A DNA stretch of 64,000 bases. Origin: Mycobacterium sp. E3251. Its GTDB lineage: Bacteria > Actinomycetota > Actinomycetes > Mycobacteriales > Mycobacteriaceae. This document shows, piece by piece, positions 63,006 to 64,000 of the stretch. The notes under the pieces are model-generated. The model saw nothing but the letters and a program-made list of their open reading frames with translations, searched no databases and was not told the origin of the DNA. The stretch's first letter is position 1, and every line of letters begins with the position of its first letter. The translations under genes and the position numbers were made by a program. Location of the stretch: NCBI RefSeq assembly GCF_001666835.1, contig NZ_LZJF01000060.1, positions 20,607 to 84,606 of the forward strand, written 5' to 3'.

Positions 63006-64000
63006 TCACGCACCGAACCGCTGGGCCACGGCACGGCGATCCAGTGACCCTTTGGCGGTGTGCGGCAGCTCGGTCGCCTGCCGGAAGCTGCCCGGCACCT
63101 CGAAAGGGGCCAGCCGGTCGCGGGCGAACGCGGCGAGTTCGTCCGCGGTCGGTGCGGCGGCTCCGCGGGGAACGATCACCGCTGCCACCGTCTCGCCGTA
63201 CAGCTTGTCGGGAATCCCGAAGACCGCCACCTCCAGCACCCCGGGGTGGCTGCCCAGGACGCCCTCGACGCGTTCCGGGGAGATCTTCTCTCCGCCCCGG
63301 TTGATGAGCTCCTTGATGCGGCCGCGGATGATCAGCTCGTCCGTCGCCGACAGCGTTCCCAGGTCGCCGGTGCGCAGCCATCCGTCGGTGAAATTGGCTG
63401 CGGTGATTGCCGGGTCGCCGAGGTAGCCCCGGACCACGGTGGGACCGTGCAGCCAGACCTCACCGACCTCCCCCGTGGGCGCGGGCCGGCCGTCGGGCCC
63501 GACGATCCTGATTTCCGGCCCGGTCGAGCGGCCGACGAGACCCGGTGTAGCAGCCGGGTTTTCGGTGTGGCCGATTTCTGTTGTGGCGACCTGGTGGGTC
63601 GCTTCGGTCATGCCGAAGGCGCACACCACCGGGGCCGAGAACGTGTCCTGCAGGGCCTGCGCCGTTTCGGCGGTGAGGGGGGCACTGCAGCTGCGGATGA
63701 ACCGCAACGCGGCGTCGCCCGGTCGGTCGGTTTCGGCCCGCTCCAACAGGATCTGGTGAATCGTCGGGACTGCCGTGTACCAGGTGGCGCGCACGGCGCC
63801 GATGTCGTCCCAGAAGGTGTGCGCCGAGAACCGTCCCCGCGCGGGAAGCAACACCGCTCCCCCGGACACCAGGGTCCCCAGCAGCGCGGCGAGTAGCCCG
63901 TGGCCGTGGTAGAGCGGCATCACCGCCACCGTGGCGTCCCTGGGACCGAGCCCGTATCCGTCGATGATGGCCCGCACCGAGGCGGCGATGTTGGCGCGGG
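63006..64000 (-). CDS. fadD7: Acyl-CoA synthetase FadD7-like, C-terminal part (5' end outside window)
   Basis: The window covers the last ~330 residues of an adenylate-forming enzyme; the frame stays open to base 64000 (RANIAASVRAIIDGYG at the edge). Motifs in order: PLYHGHGLLAALLGTLVSGGAVLLP, FIRSCSAPLTAETAQAL, AFGMTEATHQV, WLRTGDLGTLSATDELIIRGRIKELINRGGEKISPERVE and a C-terminal lysine in LPHTAKGSLDRRAV. It activates fatty acids with ATP and CoA. The location next to fusA2 matches Rv0119. Specificity unknown. Confidence 0.92.
   Translation of the reverse strand, partial: RANIAASVRAIIDGYGLGPRDATVAVMPLYHGHGLLAALLGTLVSGGAVLLPARGRFSAHTFWDDIGAVRATWYTAVPTIHQILLERAETDRPGDAALRFIRSCSAPLTAETAQALQDTFSAPVVCAFGMTEATHQVATTEIGHTENPAATPGLVGRSTGPEIRIVGPDGRPAPTGEVGEVWLHGPTVVRGYLGDPAITAANFTDGWLRTGDLGTLSATDELIIRGRIKELINRGGEKISPERVEGVLGSHPGVLEVAVFGIPDKLYGETVAAVIVPRGAAAPTADELAAFARDRLAPFEVPGSFRQATELPHTAKGSLDRRAVAQRFGA

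Overview
The window is high-GC actinobacterial DNA with dense gene packing, frequent GTG starts and many 1-4 nt gene overlaps. Gene content (antigen 85C, PepA, TreS/maltokinase, MmpS/MmpL, Fgd2-type hydroxymycolate dehydrogenase, PtbB, EphF, CYP138) identifies a Mycobacterium. The backbone follows, in reverse orientation, the order of the M. tuberculosis chromosome from about Rv0161 to Rv0119. It carries several gene insertions and lacks the PE genes that I recall from that block in M. tuberculosis. This suggests a non-tuberculous, probably slow-growing species. Rv names are used from memory as family and position landmarks; no search was run.

Layout. 1-7240: end of an SMP-30-like gene, a thioesterase, a TetR gene, a Ddn-like protein, an FAD oxidase (Rv0161-like), an SDR, a DapB-fold dehydrogenase, an alpha/beta hydrolase, a TetR gene (Rv0158-like) and a 41-residue protein. 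7248-10101: proton-translocating transhydrogenase pntB-pntAb-pntAa. 10329-13868: NTF2-like protein, fadE2, tyrosine phosphatase ptbB and an Rv0148-like SDR. 13923-19204: aldehyde dehydrogenase, a remnant plus two complete COG3315 methyltransferases, a TetR gene and a pirin. 19387-21926: ClC channel with a long C-terminal regulatory part, convergent with a Dps ferritin. 22018-28842: AlkA-like glycosylase, SnoaL-like proteins, DUF427, a methyltransferase, an epimerase, msrA, cyp138 and its divergent TetR gene. 28882-31043: TOBE protein, zinc alcohol dehydrogenase and ephF. 31073-39044: accessory block with a sulfotransferase, TetR, DUF1214 protein, F420-type LLM oxidoreductase, SRPBCC protein, and a DesA3-type desaturase with its reductase and a FabR/DesT-like TetR. 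39088-44782: GNAT protein, fgd2, an inserted stress module (hemerythrin, Mn-catalase, GAF-ANTAR) and fadE1. 44873-53733: htdZ-like dehydratase, two small related proteins, a CsoR/CstR-like regulator with a DsbA-like protein and a DUF302 protein, divergent mmpS-mmpL, a phosphodiesterase and a MarR-ABC exporter operon. 53969-64000: fbpC, a YoaK-like membrane protein, mak, treS, pepA, an Rv0121c-like flavin/F420 protein, fusA2 and partial fadD7.

How the genes fit together. PepA, TreS and Mak lie on one strand; TreS and Mak share a 4-nt overlap and together convert trehalose through maltose to maltose-1-phosphate. FbpC and Fgd2 act on mycolates. The desaturase and its reductase form an electron-transfer pair next to a regulator whose candidate operators overlap both divergent start codons. 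The CsoR-like regulator sits between a redox operon and an RND-type lipid/siderophore exporter pair, with two matched palindromes in the shared upstream region.

Architecture. Five convergent gene pairs end in a 4-nt YTAG overlap in which both stop codons are interleaved. Several starts lie 6-8 nt after a TANNNT hexamer with no ribosome binding site, as expected for leaderless mycobacterial mRNAs. No gap between genes exceeds about 240 bp. I saw no tRNA, rRNA, CRISPR array, insertion sequence or prophage.
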